Of a DNA stretch of 64,000 nucleotides, positions 62,091 to 64,000 are shown piece by piece (the stretch's first letter is position 1; every line of letters begins with the position of its first letter). The position numbers and the translations under genes are program-made. Source of the DNA: Dirofilaria immitis (lineage: Eukaryota; Nematoda; Chromadorea; Rhabditida; Onchocercidae); NCBI GenBank assembly GCA_024305405.1, contig JAKNDB010000107.1, positions 2,542,001 to 2,606,000 on the forward strand, written 5' to 3'. The notes under the pieces were generated by a model. The model saw only the letters and a list, made by a program, of their open reading frames with translations. It was not told where the DNA came from and searched no databases.

Positions 62091-64000
62091 CTTCGTCAAC
62101 AATCGAAATTTATAAATTATATAAAAACATTAAAATTAAATGTTGATAATAAATGAAAGTGTTATTATTTGTGATTTATCTTTCGTGTCAAATAGAATCA
62201 CAAGAAATCACTATCAGTATCGTATTTATCTCGGAAATTGAACAAATCTAAATTGAATTTATCAGATTATGAGTATACTATCATGCAAGAAATATTATTA
62301 GATAGTCGGAGAAGAGAAAACAGAATAAAAAAGTAAAATTTGAAATTTCCGCAAGTTCGAAAGTATTTCTCCCGATAACCAATTCTCATATCGGATTCTA
62401 TTGTTCAGTGAAATAATATCGTTGATGAAAGTGAAGGATGAATGATTATATTTCATTAAAAACCTAATATCCTAATTTTATATAGAATGCAATTATTCCA
62501 TAATATTATATGCTCTCTTTAGTTCATATCCTGTTATTTGAGAATGAGAAAATATCATCAAAAACTTTGTCGAAAGATTGTTTATAAAGGAAACTAAAAT
62601 TTCGGAAAGAAAAATTTCATTTGATTTTTCCATTAAATTTAGCGATAAGTTCAATTTCCAACTTTTAGTATAAAATTATAAAATTTGTCTTTTGATCTTA
62701 AAAATTTATGTGTAGAATTATTAAAGAGAATTGTAAAATGGCATTAGGAAATAATGCAAAATATTCATTTTATCAACCTATCAATTGGCTTACTTTCAGA
62801 CTCTATGTGATAAATGAAAATCGAAAAAAAATTGAAATAATATCCGGAAAATATTTGGCTATCAGTATGGAGATAGATATCAGTGATGCTTATCATTGAT
62901 AGTTCTGATATTTGGGAAATAAAGAAATGAAAACGAAAAAACAATTTGATAATAATCTTATCATGAGAACAATAAATGTGATATACAATCTTTGATGACA
63001 TTAATTAATTCAAATAAACAAAAAAATAAACAGAAAAGGAAAAAACAAATAAACAGAATGTAAATCAATTTAAAACAAACTTTTGACTTTTAGAAAATTT
63101 GAAATTTTTAAAATTACAAAATTTCCTAATGAAAATTCTAATTAAATAAGGGAAAAAATATTAAAAATTGATTTCAATGAACATAAAATTTTGAAGAAAA
63201 GAAGAAAAAGTTGAAATATATGTTAAAATTTAAATTAATGCGAAAAAAATTTGAAATTAGAAGTAAAATTAAAAAAAAATAAATGTAAACAGAAATTAAA
63301 TATATACATTCATCATTATCATCATTATCAATTGTCATGTATTGGTCGAGAATTGTTATGAATCAATAATAATTAAATTTTCAATTTAGCAAAAATACAT
63401 ATGTTTCTTTCGTTTTCAGAATTCTTGCCTTTATTTAAAGTTTTTGCATTTTAAACGCATATTTTCTACTGATAATATTATCAATACATATTAATATTAT
63501 CAATATATATTAATCATTATATCAATTGAAATTTTTTAAAATCATTTCTTTCTACTATTTATTCAACAAAAACAATTCAAATATTATTCATTCAATAATG
63601 AATTTAAACAAAATATATTAATGAATAATTGCTAAAATAAAAACAAAAAGTGGTACTTATTATTTTAAAATACATAATGATATTAGTTGGATAGAAAAGA
63701 AATTTTAATAAAATTGAGAATAATGTGATCGCGATAATAACAACACTTACCTGTAATTGCATTTATTTGAATTTTTTTCTTTACTAAAAATTAGAAAAGA
63801 AAAAATAAGCAAAACAACGACACGATGCTAACTATTTGAAAATAATGATGGACATTAAGAGTTTTAATCATTTTAATAAAATAATATCGAAACTATCAGT
63901 GATAGTATCATATTGCATGATTTGTGATAATATGAAAACATCAATTGATCTCAAATGAAATATAATAAAAGTATCAAAAAAATATTTTAAACGAATTAAT

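Larger units (their letters stand above)
60676..64000. other. Upstream flank of the PAN gene; no gene seen
   Basis: About 3.3 kb AT-rich sequence containing the PAN gene promoter, a CRE-like tandem repeat at 61132, a 13-bp hairpin at 62060 and a cluster of ATTAATATTATCAATA repeats near 63470-63520. No exon with family features was recognised. Confidence 0.5.

Overview
This window is nuclear DNA from a metazoan, most likely a parasitic roundworm of the spirurid/filarial kind. The DNA is very AT-rich. Genes are split into many short exons by GT-AG introns ending in TTTCAG, and there are conserved worm-type families: a secreted neprilysin (M13), a nematode-type protein tyrosine phosphatase, a multi-PAN/Apple-domain secreted protein, a MIG-18-like fibronectin-type-I repeat protein and a decayed BEL/Pao element. 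The phylum is supported by gene structure and families; the narrower placement is inference. No ORF longer than about 320 codons exists, so all genes were assembled by hand from exons joined by splice sites and phase.

Layout: (1) 731-2903 +, 5'-incomplete Fn1-repeat gene. (2) 3137-6279 -, secreted EGF protein with a hydrophobic tail, containing a GC-AG intron. (3) 8112-11640 +, protein tyrosine phosphatase. (4) 12350-12750 +, BEL/Pao gag relic. (5) 12942-17982 -, VPS52 of the GARP complex. (6) 19190-22810 -, SDHA, the flavoprotein of respiratory complex II. (7) 22.8-28.6 kb, a gene desert with small repeats. (8) 28.63-44.58 kb, a roughly 4-kb inverted duplication around an 8-kb unique spacer. 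Its left arm holds carbonic anhydrase copy 1 (+) and a three-exon fragment of neprilysin (-). The complete neprilysin gene runs + through the spacer into the right arm and meets carbonic anhydrase copy 2 (-) head-on. (9) 44.6-48.05 kb, gene desert. (10) 48051-60675 -, a 21-exon gene for a secreted PAN-domain protein of roughly 1,430 residues with Thr-rich and acidic linkers. (11) 60.7-64 kb, gene-free.

The genes show no operon-like functional theme; they are housekeeping (VPS52, SDHA), secreted/extracellular (Fn1, EGF, M13, PAN), and enzymatic (PTP, carbonic anhydrase) neighbours. Two observations stand out. First, the carbonic anhydrase genes carry a GC-AG intron whose two ends are an 18-nt direct repeat with one mismatch, the footprint expected if the intron was born by tandem duplication of exon sequence. 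Second, almost every gene contains single-base frame breaks, nearly all at A/T runs, including in the essential genes SDHA and VPS52. In carbonic anhydrase the inverted copy supplies an internal control: T3 in the broken copy, T4 in the intact one. This argues that most of these are homopolymer-length errors of the assembly rather than gene death.
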